Source: Ifrita kowaldi | Taxonomy: Eukaryota; Chordata; Aves; Passeriformes; Cinclosomatidae | Direction: 5' to 3' | Assembly (NCBI GenBank): GCA_013398055.1 | Contig: VZRS01000483.1 | Coordinates: 152,524 to 216,523, forward strand | DNA: 64,000 bases | Shown: one piece after another, positions 1 to 10,725 of the stretch | Position numbering within the stretch: position 1 is the stretch's first letter | Layout: each line of letters begins with the position of its first letter | Translations under genes and position numbers: made by a program | Notes under the pieces: generated by a model | What the model was told of the DNA's origin: nothing | Databases searched by the model: none | The model's input: the letters and a program-made list of their open reading frames with translations, nothing else

Positions 1-699
1 AGCAAATCACAGAATGAGGCAATTACTGATCCGATGTCCTCCCTTGTTTTTCGCAGCGAGCAGAGATAACCCTTGACGAGGTGCCAGTGTAACACCCAAG
101 CGATACAGATCTCAAATTGATAACAGATTGACTGAGCAGAACCACGGGGATTTTTTTTTTCCCTCTTAACTCATGTGCTTATTTCCACCAGAAATTCAAG
201 TATCAATTCCCTGAAGAAGGACCAAAACATGCAGAAGCCCAGGGGAAGGGACCTGCTGGAACTTCTGCCAGCAGAATCAAGCATGAAGGCTCTTAAATGC
301 TGATGGTTTAGTATTGAAAACAGAATCCCTCAGGAGTTTCACAAGGTTTTTCCCACTGAGATGCCCGTTTTTCCAGGTTCTGGAAATGTGATCAGCATCC
401 TAAACCAACGTCCAAACTCAAACACCAGGAGTCTCACGTGGATAGCACAACAATCAAAATTATTTATCAAACCTACTCCAATCCTGTACTGAAAATCTAC
501 CTCAAATCTCACTGTGCTGCTCAGAGGGCTGGCACAGCCTGAGCCGCCGAGGTGAGGACACTCCTGAGGGGTGACAAACTCTTCCCAGCGGAATCACTTC
601 CAAATTAAGGCAGAAAACGAGGCAGCGAGAGGGATCAAGTTCTTATTGCCAAAATAAAGAACTTCCCTACTTTCAAACCAGTAATTCAAGGTCCACTTT

Positions 700-951
700 T
701 GTTGAACTTGGGTTGGGTTGGAAGGGATCTTAAAGATCATTTAAATTCCACCCCCAGCCATGGGCAGGGACACCTCCCACTGTCCCAGGTGGCTCCAAGC
801 CCCGTCCAGCCTGGCCTTGGACACTGCCAGGGATCCAGGGGCAGCCACAGCTTCTGTGGGCACCCTGTGGTGCTTCCTCCTGGTGCTTCTTCCTCACCAC
901 CCTCACAGGGAAGAATCCCTTCCCAATATCCCATCTAAACCCACTCTCTCA
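700..951 (-). mobile_element. CR1 LINE 3'-end fragment
   Basis: Begins with the reverse complement of the CR1 end (ttgggttggaagggatctta) and continues through cagggacacctcccactgtc and the gccttggacactgccaggga block. It is a 5'-truncated, inactive copy. Confidence 0.85.
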
Positions 952-3900
952 GCCTGAAGCCTTTCCCTGCTCTGCTTTCCTTCACAAACTCTGATTTCAA
1001 GGTGAAGGACCTGCACTTCCTCTGTATTAATACAGGGAAGACAGCTGGATTCTCCAAGGCAACATCTGCTCCAGCTGGGGAGGCCTGGAAGGACCACGCT
1101 GTGCTCCAGGAGAGGCAGCACCCCACCAGCAAACCAAGGGTTAACCTGATGTTAGCACACGTTCAAACTCCTTTACCCTCTCCCCAGGACTTGCTGCTGG
1201 GCCAGCATGAGCTCATGTGGGCTGGAAGCTCCGTTGATATCCCAGTTTTCTTACCAGTCCACAGCACTCCTCAGGGTTATATCACCGCTGGCCGCCTGCC
1301 TGGAGTGAGCCTTCCACTGGGGCAGCAGGAGGAGCCAACTTTTCCTCATTGTTTATTCCTATCCTGCCTTTATTTGGAGTCAACAGCTTATTAGACTGGG
1401 ATTTTAATCAGGATATGGGTATACTCGAGCCAAAATAATTCAGAGCTCCTCAGGGTAATAAAGCCACGAGGTCTGAGGGCACACCAGGCTTCCTTGTGCC
1501 CTTTGCAGCTGAGGGAAGGAGCGTTTCTCCTCAGTGGTGAGCTCACTGGTGTTTGCTGGAAGGCAGATCTCCCAGGAGCCAGGAGAGCAGTCTCTTGCAC
1601 ATCCCTTTCCAGCAGCAGAGAGGTCTCCAGGGTTATCTCCTCAACCCACTTAGGGAAGGCAGAGAAGATGGGGAAGCCCACGGGAACGGGAGCCCCTCAG
1701 TACCAATAAAACCTGAGGAAAGCCAACTTCCTCTCTGCTTGTGGATATTCCTCGTCCTTCCCACCACCCCATCCCACCAGATCTTGGTCTCTGCCAATAC
1801 CTGATCCAGTCCCTGCTGGTCCAGGAATAAAACACCCACCAGAAAACACAATTCTGGTGCTCTCCTCACCTAACAACGACGGTGCAGGTTTGGAAAGGTT
1901 TGAACAGTGCCCTCAGCCACCCAGGGAAGGTTTCCAGAGGGACTGGACATGAGGCACCAAGACCCACCAATCCCTTCCTCAGGTGCTTTTGGAAGATACT
2001 TTCAATGAGCAAACAGCTCTAAAACCATTGCACTTGGTCTGAAGCTTCCCCTCCTGCACCAAGGAGCAGCCACCATGAAGCAGCAACCTCAATAACCCAA
2101 ATTTTGTCCCAGCAGGAGCCACCCCACTGGCTGCCCCCTCAGCCCCCAGCCCTGCAGAGGCTGCTCCGAGAAGAGGCTTTTTCCCAGCCCACGTGTGGGT
2201 GAGGACATGTGGAAGCTGTTATTCCACTCTGGTCTCACACGGAGGAGCCACCAGCAGGGCTTTGCCGTGGAGAGGGGATCTCCCGGGGCTGCAGCTGGCA
2301 CAGCTCTGGGGTGTGCCCCCACAGGGATGGGGGCTGGCACCTGGATCCTGCTCCAGGGATTCCTGAGGGATGGGGGAGCAGAGGGGATGGCAGGGAGGGG
2401 TGGCCGGATCCAGGCAGGGGGCTCAGGGCCCCTGGCCAAAATCACCAGCTGAGCTGTCCAAATCCCAAATATCCAAATATCTACAGCCCTTCCCGGGCCA
2501 GCTGTGGGGTCTGCAGCAGGGAAGGGAAGGAGCTGAGTCGGTGAGAGCCAGAAATGGTGGCTCCCCTTCCTCTCCCTCCCTCTGGAAAGGCCACCTGACC
2601 CTTCTCCCAGCCCTGAGAGCCTCCAGTCCCGGGAGGTACAGAAGCCACAGGGACAATTTTTGAGGTGCAGGTGGATCCTGTTTCATGCCAGGTCAGAGGA
2701 GCGTTTCTCATGACCACCAAACCCTCTCTGTGCTCCCGTCCCTTGGAGGGCAGAAATGGAACAGATCCCTCACAGCAAATGGAAACTTGCAGATGCAAAA
2801 GGCTGAGTACAACAGACTCCACTGGGATTGGGCTCCCAGATTCCTTGGGATTCCCAAACTCCCGACATTACCAGGAAATGGTCACAAAACAACTACTTTA
2901 AAATGACCAATTGAGAAGTGTGACATCAGGACCACCAACCACTGCCCAAGGTTCTCCCTGGTCACACTAAATGCCCTAAATGGAAATATAATATGGAAAA
3001 AGGCCCAGGGGATCCTGCAGCCTTCCCGGCGGGCACCACGAGCTTGGTCCCCTCCGTCATCTCCCAGCATCTGTCACTGCTGTCCCCTCCCCAGCAGCTC
3101 TCTCAGAGGGAGAGCGGGCCAGTGGAAAATGGGGCTGAAAACCTTTGGATGGGAGCTGTCAGAAGAATGACATTTTGCTACCCGAAATGCAAACGGCACC
3201 TGGCCGACCGTGACAGAGCTGTCAGAGGGAGCTGCAGGCAGCCCGGGAGGCAGCGAGGGCTCCCGGGGGGAACACGCTGCCTGCTCATGGCAGGAGAGAG
3301 CCACAGGGAGATCCTGGACATCCCTCCTGGGCAGGAGGGCAGCCCAGGCAGGGAGAGAGCTCCTGGGAGGCTTCAGGAGCCAGCTCAGACACATCCAGAG
3401 CCATGGGAGTCACGGGGATAGAGAGGATGAGAAGCCAGTGTGAATCTGAAAAGGGCAGCCAAATTTCATTTTTTTTTCTTTCTTTTCCTCTTGAAGAAAT
3501 GAAGCAGCAAGCCCTGGGAGCAGTCAGCCACCAGAAGTGTTTTTCCAGGGGCTGCTGGAGAGCCCTGGTGCTGCACACAGCAGTGGCTCCTGGTGACTTC
3601 CACTGCTCAAAGGGACCCAGGGCTCCGGAGCCATTCCCGAATCCTCAGTCTTGCTCTTCCCAAAAAGGCACAAAGTTCCACACAACAGCATGGGGAGGGA
3701 GAGGAGCTGATTCAAACTGCTGACTCGAGGCAAGGAAATTAAGAACAGATACTGGAAAAAAAATAAAACAACAGAACCAGTTTCCCGTTCTTAAACACGA
3801 GGCCGTGTGACCTCGCAGAAGGATCACTTCTGGACTCCTTGCATAAACACACCAGGACAAGCTGGGAAGCAGCCTGGGCTGCTTAAATGGGAGCAGGAAA

Positions 3901-6536
3901 AAGGCAGAGTGAGGGTGAGGAAAACCTAGAGCTGCAGTTTCGGCTTCTCTCCTCCTACAGGAGCTTCCCAAAGTTTTACATGGAGATTTGCAAGGCATCC
4001 TGGCTGGGGGGGACACACAGAGAGCCCACAAAGGGATGGCAGCTGCCTGGGAACTCTGGCTGGCACCCAGCTGAACCAGGCAGCAAGGCAACCCCAAGCT
4101 CAGCACCATCCATCTCTGCCAGGTGGAGCCCAGGAGCAGCTCAGCCATCCCCAGGGCAGCTCTCCTGGCACGGCACAGCCTTCCCTGGGGGCTCTGCAGC
4201 GATCCCGGCACTGCCCTGGCATCCCTGTGCCCAGAGCTCCTGCACACAGACATGGGCAGGGTGGAAAGAAATGCCATGGTCACTTGCAAAGACACCTCCA
4301 CGGGAATGCAGGGACACCAGAAAAGGTCCCCAGCCTCCGGCAGAGCTCCTGCAGCAGCTCCAGACATAACAGCCTCCAGCGGGGGCAGAGCTGTCTGCAG
4401 AGCTGTTTCCAAAGGCTTGGAGCTTGTGTGGTCTCGGGTCCAGGGAGACTCTGCACAATAAACCTCTCTGTGGAAGACTCCACATATTTAAAGCATCTTT
4501 CACCAGCAAAGGGGAAAAGCGTCAATCAAAAGCATCAGGCTTTTGATTTCACCCACGCTACCCCGACCCTGAAACGAGGGGAGATGTGAGAGCCTCACCC
4601 TCCCTTCGGCCACCGCACGAGAAACCCGAAGGGGCAGAGAAACCAAAGGAGCTGAGCAATGCAGCCAAGCCAGAGAGGGTTTAATATAGAAAAGGGAGTG
4701 GGAAATTGTAAGAGGAAAAGAAGAAAAAAAAAAAAAGGAGGGAGGTGGCTGGAAACAAAGAAAGTTCTTGGCACCACACTGCTGTGCTTGGCCCCTCTCC
4801 ATCAGCCTTCGCTGCCGCAGGCTGCGGGGCTGGGGAGGGGAGATGGGGGCTCCTGTGCCATGGGATGCCAAAGCTTGGAGCAGGAGAGGGAGAGCCAGCC
4901 CCCAGCTCAGTGAGCAGGCAGCTCGTGAGCCCCTCACTGCTGCTTTGTGCCTGGGGAACTGGGAGAAGGGAGATGCTGGCTGAGCTGGCCCTGGGGAAGG
5001 CATGGAGAAGGCATTGCAGCTACAGGGCACCAGGGATGCTGCCACGGGCCCTCTGGCAAAGGGGAGGCAGAAGCAGCAAGGCAGAGCTGCAGGGGGCTGG
5101 GTGACTGCGATGGAGCAGCACCAGGGCAGGCAAATCCTCACCACCACCCAAACCAGCCTGACCCAGGGCTGCAAAGCAGCCGCCTCCCCTCGCTCCGGTT
5201 CATCCCTTGGGTTTGTACCCTCTTCCCACCCCGCTGCTGTACAGCCCCACGGGGCACAGCACGGCCTGAGCGCTCAGCCAGCACTGCTGGGATGGAGAGG
5301 GCACACACACAAGGCTGTGCCAAGGGCAGGGACCCCAAGCACAACCCAGCAGGGCCCGCTCAGACCCCTCAGTCACGCAACAAAAGCATCCGCCCGTCTG
5401 CCCCCGGTCACACTGAAGGTCACATGTATGGATTCCTCTGTTTCCTATTTCCCACTGCGGCACGAAACGGCCGGAAGACAGAGATACCCTCCAAAGCTGA
5501 GCTGTGGGGGATCAAGGTCAGAGAGCTGGGAGCAGGCAGAGGCCAGGGATGGCCCCAGTGCTGAGGCTCACTGCTGGAATCGAGTGTGAGCATCAGCTTC
5601 CCACACGGAGCTGCTCCCGCCTCAGCGGCCATGGGCCAGGCAGGATTTGGCCCTTCCACATTCAAGGTTTTCAACAGCCTTGAGTAACGTGACAGGGGAA
5701 GAAAAACAAAGGAGAGTTTGAGTTTGAGGGCTGGTTTTCATCCACAAAGCTAAGAGTGCTCCATTAAACCCCAACTCTGCTGAGAGGTGAGGAGGAAAGA
5801 CTGGTGAGCTCTGGGGAGAAGAGCAGGGCCAGGCACGAGGACAGAGCAAATTTCCTACCAAACTCCGTGCCTGTGGCCTGCCTCGCTGGGACAGCATCAT
5901 GCAGCTGACAGGAAATGGGATGAGGCAAGGCACAACCACAGGATACAGCAGCAAAACACCACTAAGGATGCTGAGAAAGCCCTCAAACCTTTAGAGGCCA
6001 CTGAGAGTCAGACTGCAACTTCCCCCTGGCTCGCACTCATTCCTAGTTTGGTTATCTGGGGACACTGCACTGCATGGATTTCACACTCCTGCTGCCTCAC
6101 TCAGCTCCTCCGGCTGCCCACAGGACATTCTCACCATACCAAGGGCATGGTCACCCTTCCCAGGGAGACAGCACAAGGGGAGTCATCCCCTGATGCCCCT
6201 TTGAAGCCAGAATGATTCACAAGGGCAGAAATAACACTGAAAATCCAGGGGAATAACTCAGCTGTACCAGGTGACACCGTGCCAGGTGCCCACCGAGCTC
6301 TGCTCCAGCTGGGCAACCAGGGCACCACAAAACACAGTCCATGGGGCACAAGTTCCTCAGAAACACCTTCAGCTCTATAAATATAAGGCACTAAAGAGCC
6401 ACTGAGGCTGTAGATTGGCAGCTCTGTCCTCTTGTCATTCAAGCACTCCATAATCAGTTCCAGATAAGAAATAAGGCTGGGCTGGACAAGGAATGAAACC
6501 ACAAATGGCCTCACCACGACAAGGAACAGAAATCCC

Positions 6537-6551
6537 TAACCCTAACCTCCC
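6537..6551 (+). repeat. Short telomere-like motif
   Basis: CCCTAACCCTAACC, just over two vertebrate telomere units. Too short to claim a real interstitial telomere. Confidence 0.4.
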
Positions 6552-9500
6552 ATCACGTCACAGATTCCATGTCAAAAATATAACACCTACACTTTTTGAA
6601 CATGGTTCTCCTCTGATTTGTTTTAAAATACCTGTAGGTGCCATCAACCAGATTCCACCACACACTGTTAATTACTTTCACAACGAAGCTGCCACAAATG
6701 AGGTCTTCACCTTGTTTAAAGTTTTGCCATCATGTTCACTGGGCTTGCAAAATAAATGCTGCACTCTTCTTTTAGATTTCCCTTTTTCATGGATACATGG
6801 AGGCTGGAAATGGAAGTCCTGTGAGAACATAATCCAGCTTTCCCAATAAACTAACCCACCCAAACAGCATGCTGCTCTCGCTTTCCTGCTGCATGGATAT
6901 GTAGGATTTTGGATGGTGCTCCAGAACAACTATTTAAACCTGTGTAACTGTGGAAATGTTCCTGGTAGGCAGAAATGGAGACGGGATTCAATGGCACTGC
7001 TATTAACACATACAAACACACATTGCAGCAAAACAAAATATCCTGAAGCTTGCCCAAGGGAAAGAAAACCACCCAAATCTGGATTTAGTAGGAAAAAGCT
7101 TTATTTTAGGACTTCTACTCGAGAATAACAAACACAATACTATAAAAAGGTCCCGCGTGAAGTCCTTTAAAGGAAAATCCAGTCTGTGTCAACTGTGGCT
7201 TTGTTTTGGGTCTTTTCTGAATAAACATTCATTTATCAGAGACTTGGCCAGACCAGAGAAATGACAGTCTGCTGCTCTGTCTCTCACAATGATTATTTTT
7301 AAACGTTACTCTTGGACTTTCCCTTCTCAGATTTGCAGGACGGCCCTGGAGCCCTCGCTGGCAGCATCCCTGAGCTGTGACCGCTTCACATGGGATCAGA
7401 TGGGAAATGTTACTGAAAACGTTACCTCAGCCACTGCCTGGAGGATGGAGTCCCCTTTTTACTTGGATAATGGGCTGCCATGAGCCAGAGAATCCCACAA
7501 CAAACACCTGCACAAGGATTTCTCACTGCCTCGGGTCATGCCCATGAAAAAAAGCTTAAAAACACAAGTGGAGTTTGAGGGCACAGGGCTGGGCTTGGGT
7601 CCTCATCTGAACCCCAAAACTCAGCTCAGCACCTGTACCCAGCTACCCAAACCCTGCCCAGCACCTTGCTGGGTCCTTGTCCTGCAGTTTGGGGAAATAT
7701 TGTGCCTCCTGCTTCCTAGCAGAGCTGCAAAAAACCAGCTTTTTGTCTCAGGCAACGCAATTCTTTTTGTATCAATTACCCAGGTGAAAGGCAAACCACA
7801 GCAGCCTGAATAGAGCCAGCTCTCCCCACTGCAGGTGCAACAAGGACTTAGAAACACCGGCTTGATCTCACTTTTCTAAGAAAGTGGAATTCATAACTTT
7901 GTTCTGTGGCCTCACACGAGCAACACAAGCGCACCTTTGTCCAGTAAAGAGAAGCCTTCGCCTGATGCAGAGGAGCCCAAGCAGGGCAGGTCAGCACAGA
8001 AGCAACAGGAGGAAAAGCCAGTGTGCTCCTCCAGCCTCCCCAGGGACAGGAGAGCTGCCTCAGGGACGGAGCAGAGCACATCTGTGCTCACAGGCAGAAG
8101 GCAGAGGGCAAAGGTTTTACACGGACACTTGGTGGTCGCCTCGGATTCGCACTGTGCCACCAGCCACTGTCTGCAGATGATTCAGCCATGATTTGCTGCC
8201 TCTCCCTCTCTTCGCAGGAGGAGGAAGGAGAAAAAAAAAAGGTTTTGGTTTCATATAATTAACTGGCTTTGTGAATCTGCCTGGTTCTATTGATTCCTCC
8301 AACAAGGCGAGCGCTCCCATTCACTCCAGCGCTGCTCGGGGGAGGCAGCTGCCTGCAGGCTGCCGGCCCCTCCCTGGGCTCAGCCCTCTGCGAGCCACGC
8401 TGGCTCCCGCCGCTGGAATTCGGTCCAAGACAAGTCCAGGGAAAGGCTGGAGGCAGAGGGATCCGCTGAGGAGGCCGAGCGGCCGGGCTGCACAGCTGTC
8501 ACGGACCGTGAGCAGCCGCCTTCTCCCACCGCTCCCGGAGCTCCGGTGTCCCCACCCATGGCCCCGCCATCCAGCCCTCTGCTCAGAAAACATCGCTGTC
8601 CCAGTTTTCCAGCCTCACAGGGATTATTTGTGCTATGCCCAACTCCACCCGACTCTCCATGACGGGCGGAGGGCGAGCAGGGACAGCGCACGAAGCAGGT
8701 CGTGTGCGGCACTCGGGGTGCGTGTCCCAGCCGAGGGGACACCGCTCCTCAGGGGCACAGGAGGGGCTGAAGGGAGAGCAGAGGAGCTGCCCCAGGCCAT
8801 CCCAGCCCGGCCTCGTTACGGGACCTGACGGCGAAGCCCCGGATCCGCCAAGACAAACAGCAGCGCACAAAGCTCCGCACGTACGCGCTGCTCCGGAGCG
8901 GGGGCACGGCACAGCCGCGATGAGTAAGGCCGGGATGGACACGGCAGGAAAAGGGCACATCTGGAGCCGGCGCCAGGCTCAGCCAAGGCTGATAAAGCTC
9001 CAGGCCAGGGCAGCAGGAAGAAGGAGTGATAAGGAGGTGGGTGGCAGCAGCCACGCCACAGCCCTGATGCAAGGAGAGACCCCTCTGCCCTCCCCTCCTG
9101 GAGCTGGCTGCCCTCGGCTTTCCTCCAATTGTTGCTCAATGCCACAGACCAGCCGAGGGGACCTGGAGAAGCCCTTGATCTCCCAAGAGCTCTGAAAGCC
9201 TGGCTCTTCTGACAACAGACTCCAGGCAGAGCAAACACCGCATCCGCACAACCCAAATGTGCCACGAACAGTGTGTCACTGGGTCACCCTGGTCTAAGGC
9301 AAAACGAGAGGGAAGAACATTTTGGTCTTTGTTTTACGGCTGTAACCAGGATCCACCCACAAGCTCTCCACGGGTGCCTGGAAACACACCAAAGTTTAAA
9401 TCATAAAAAAAAAAAAAANCCAGCCTCCCCCGGTGTGTCCGCTCCGCGTCCGAGCCCAGCGCTGCAACAGAGAAATGTTTCAGAGGGCGCAGCGCCCGCC

Positions 9501-9935
9501 GGTCCCTCCCGGGGACGGGTCCCGGCTTGCCCCGCTTACGCTCCATCACCCCGTGTTGGTTCTGCACCCCGCTCTTGTCCCGTCACAACAGCCCCAAAGC
9601 GGCCGCGGGTTGGCCGCCAGCAGCCACATCCCTAAAGGATGCAGGAGATGAGCAGGGAAAGGTCTGTCTTGGTCAGACAGGCAGAGCTGCCTTGGCCAGG
9701 ACAAGNAAATAGACAAACCCACAACAGTTTGGAAGATGCCCCGGAGCACGCAGGAAGGCGCTGGGCAGGATGCAGGGGACACGAGGGATCCTTCCTAGGG
9801 ACCGAGCACTATCCAGGGAGCAGAAAGCAGGAGCCGGGTGGTCCCTTGCCCCGGGACTCTGCGACCAACAGGTCCCACGGCCCCGGTGCCGAGCCACTGA
9901 CGCGGGGCCGCTTTCGCCGCGGTGCCCGCGGCCGN

Positions 9936-10134
9936 ACGAGGGCGTGTAGGGACAGGAAGGGGGAATGGCTCCGAACCGAGAGTAGGTTAAGGTTAGATAC
10001 CAGGAAGGAATTCTTTACCGTGAGCACGGTGACGCACTGGCACAGGTTGTCCAGGGAAGTTCCACCCCTGGCAGTGTCCACGGCCGGGTCGGACGGGGCT
10101 TGGAGCAACATGGGATAGTGGAAGGTGTCCCTGC
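9936..10134 (+). mobile_element. CR1 LINE 3'-end piece, N-bounded duplicate
   Basis: Sequence ttaggttagataccaggaag-type CR1 body through ggaaggtgtccctgc. It is flanked by a single N on each side and identical over 199 bases to 10469-10667. Probably a misplaced or duplicated gap-filling patch. Confidence 0.8.
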
Positions 10135-10360
10135 NCGGCTCGGCACCGGCAGCGGGCTCTGCGGGGCAGCGGCGGAGCATCCCCGCGCTGGCAGGGGGCA
10201 CCGCGGGACCCCCACGGGACACCCGTGAGAGGCATCCCAAGCAGCGCTGCCGCCCTCCGCCTCCTCCTCCTCCTCCGTCCTCCCTTCCCGGAGCTCCGCG
10301 CGGGAGCGGGGCCGGCAGCGCCCGGCCTTTGTTCGCCCAGGGCCGTGCTGGGGCACTCAC

Positions 10361-10419
10361 ATAGTGCTTGTTGGGGATGCGCCGCTTCTGCACGTCCAGC
10401 ACCTTCACCTCGGCGATGC
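10361..10419 (-). CDS. SH3PXD2B: SH3PXD2B (TKS4) exon 1, 3' part only; 5' end lost in gap
   Basis: The minus strand reads IAEVKVLDVQKRRIPNKHY followed by the donor gtgagt, matching the start of the PX domain of the podosome/invadopodia adaptor TKS4 (human VEVKVLDVQKRRVPNKHY after MPPRRSI, from memory). The paralogue SH3PXD2A has VDVEKRRNPSKHY here and fits worse. The splice point after Tyr is the expected one. The start codon and about six residues fall in the adjacent 28-N gap. Known for the family: the PX domain binds phosphoinositides, and four SH3 domains recruit actin regulators. The exon lies on a 284-bp patch (10136-10419) bounded by an N on one side and the gap on the other, so its location is less sure than its identity. 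Confidence 0.85.
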
Positions 10420-10447
10420 NNNNNNNNNNNNNNNNNNNNNNNNNNNN
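10420..10447. other. Assembly gap (28 N)
   Basis: A run of 28 N that removes the start codon of the SH3PXD2B fragment and separates it from a CR1 element. Single Ns at 9419, 9706, 9935 and 10135 mark further seams just to the left. Confidence 0.99.
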
Positions 10448-10465
10448 ACCTGCGAGGAGAGACTG

Positions 10466-10725
10466 CGTACGAGGGCGTGTAGGGACAGGAAGGGGGAATG
10501 GCTCCGAACCGAGAGTAGGTTAAGGTTAGATACCAGGAAGGAATTCTTTACCGTGAGCACGGTGACGCACTGGCACAGGTTGTCCAGGGAAGTTCCACCC
10601 CTGGCAGTGTCCACGGCCGGGTCGGACGGGGCTTGGAGCAACATGGGATAGTGGAAGGTGTCCCTGCCCATGGAATGGGATGATTTTTAAGGCCCCTTCC
10701 AACCCAAACCATTCCATGATTCTAT
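10466..10725 (+). mobile_element. CR1 LINE 3'-end fragment with terminal ATTCTAT
   Basis: Runs from gagggcgtgtagggacagga through the classic cccttccaacccaaaccatt to gattctat, the CR1 3' terminus. It starts about 20 bases after the 28-N gap, so its 5' end is not defined. Confidence 0.85.

Larger units (their letters stand above)
1..10360 (-). other. Probable SH3PXD2B intron 1 sequence (or intergenic if exon 1 is misplaced)
   Basis: No coding exon was recognised. The contents are a minus-strand CR1 fragment (700-951), a short telomere-like motif (6537-6551), an AT-richer stretch (about 6.55-7.3 kb), a CpG-rich zone (about 8.27-10.36 kb), and a run of N-bounded patches from 9419 on. SH3PXD2B has a very long first intron in mammals, so absence of exon 2 is expected. 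All other open frames here look like chance. Confidence 0.5.
8270..10419. promoter_or_regulatory. SH3PXD2B: CpG-rich zone, candidate SH3PXD2B promoter-side island
   Basis: CpG-dense blocks at about 8.3-8.95 kb and 9.42-10.42 kb lead into the SH3PXD2B exon-1 fragment, as is usual for the intronic side of a CpG-island promoter. Part of it consists of short patches separated by single Ns (9419, 9706, 9935, 10135), so local order is uncertain. Confidence 0.5.

Noticed and set aside
6537..6551. Interstitial telomere repeat
   Set aside because: Only just over two units; expected by chance at this scale.
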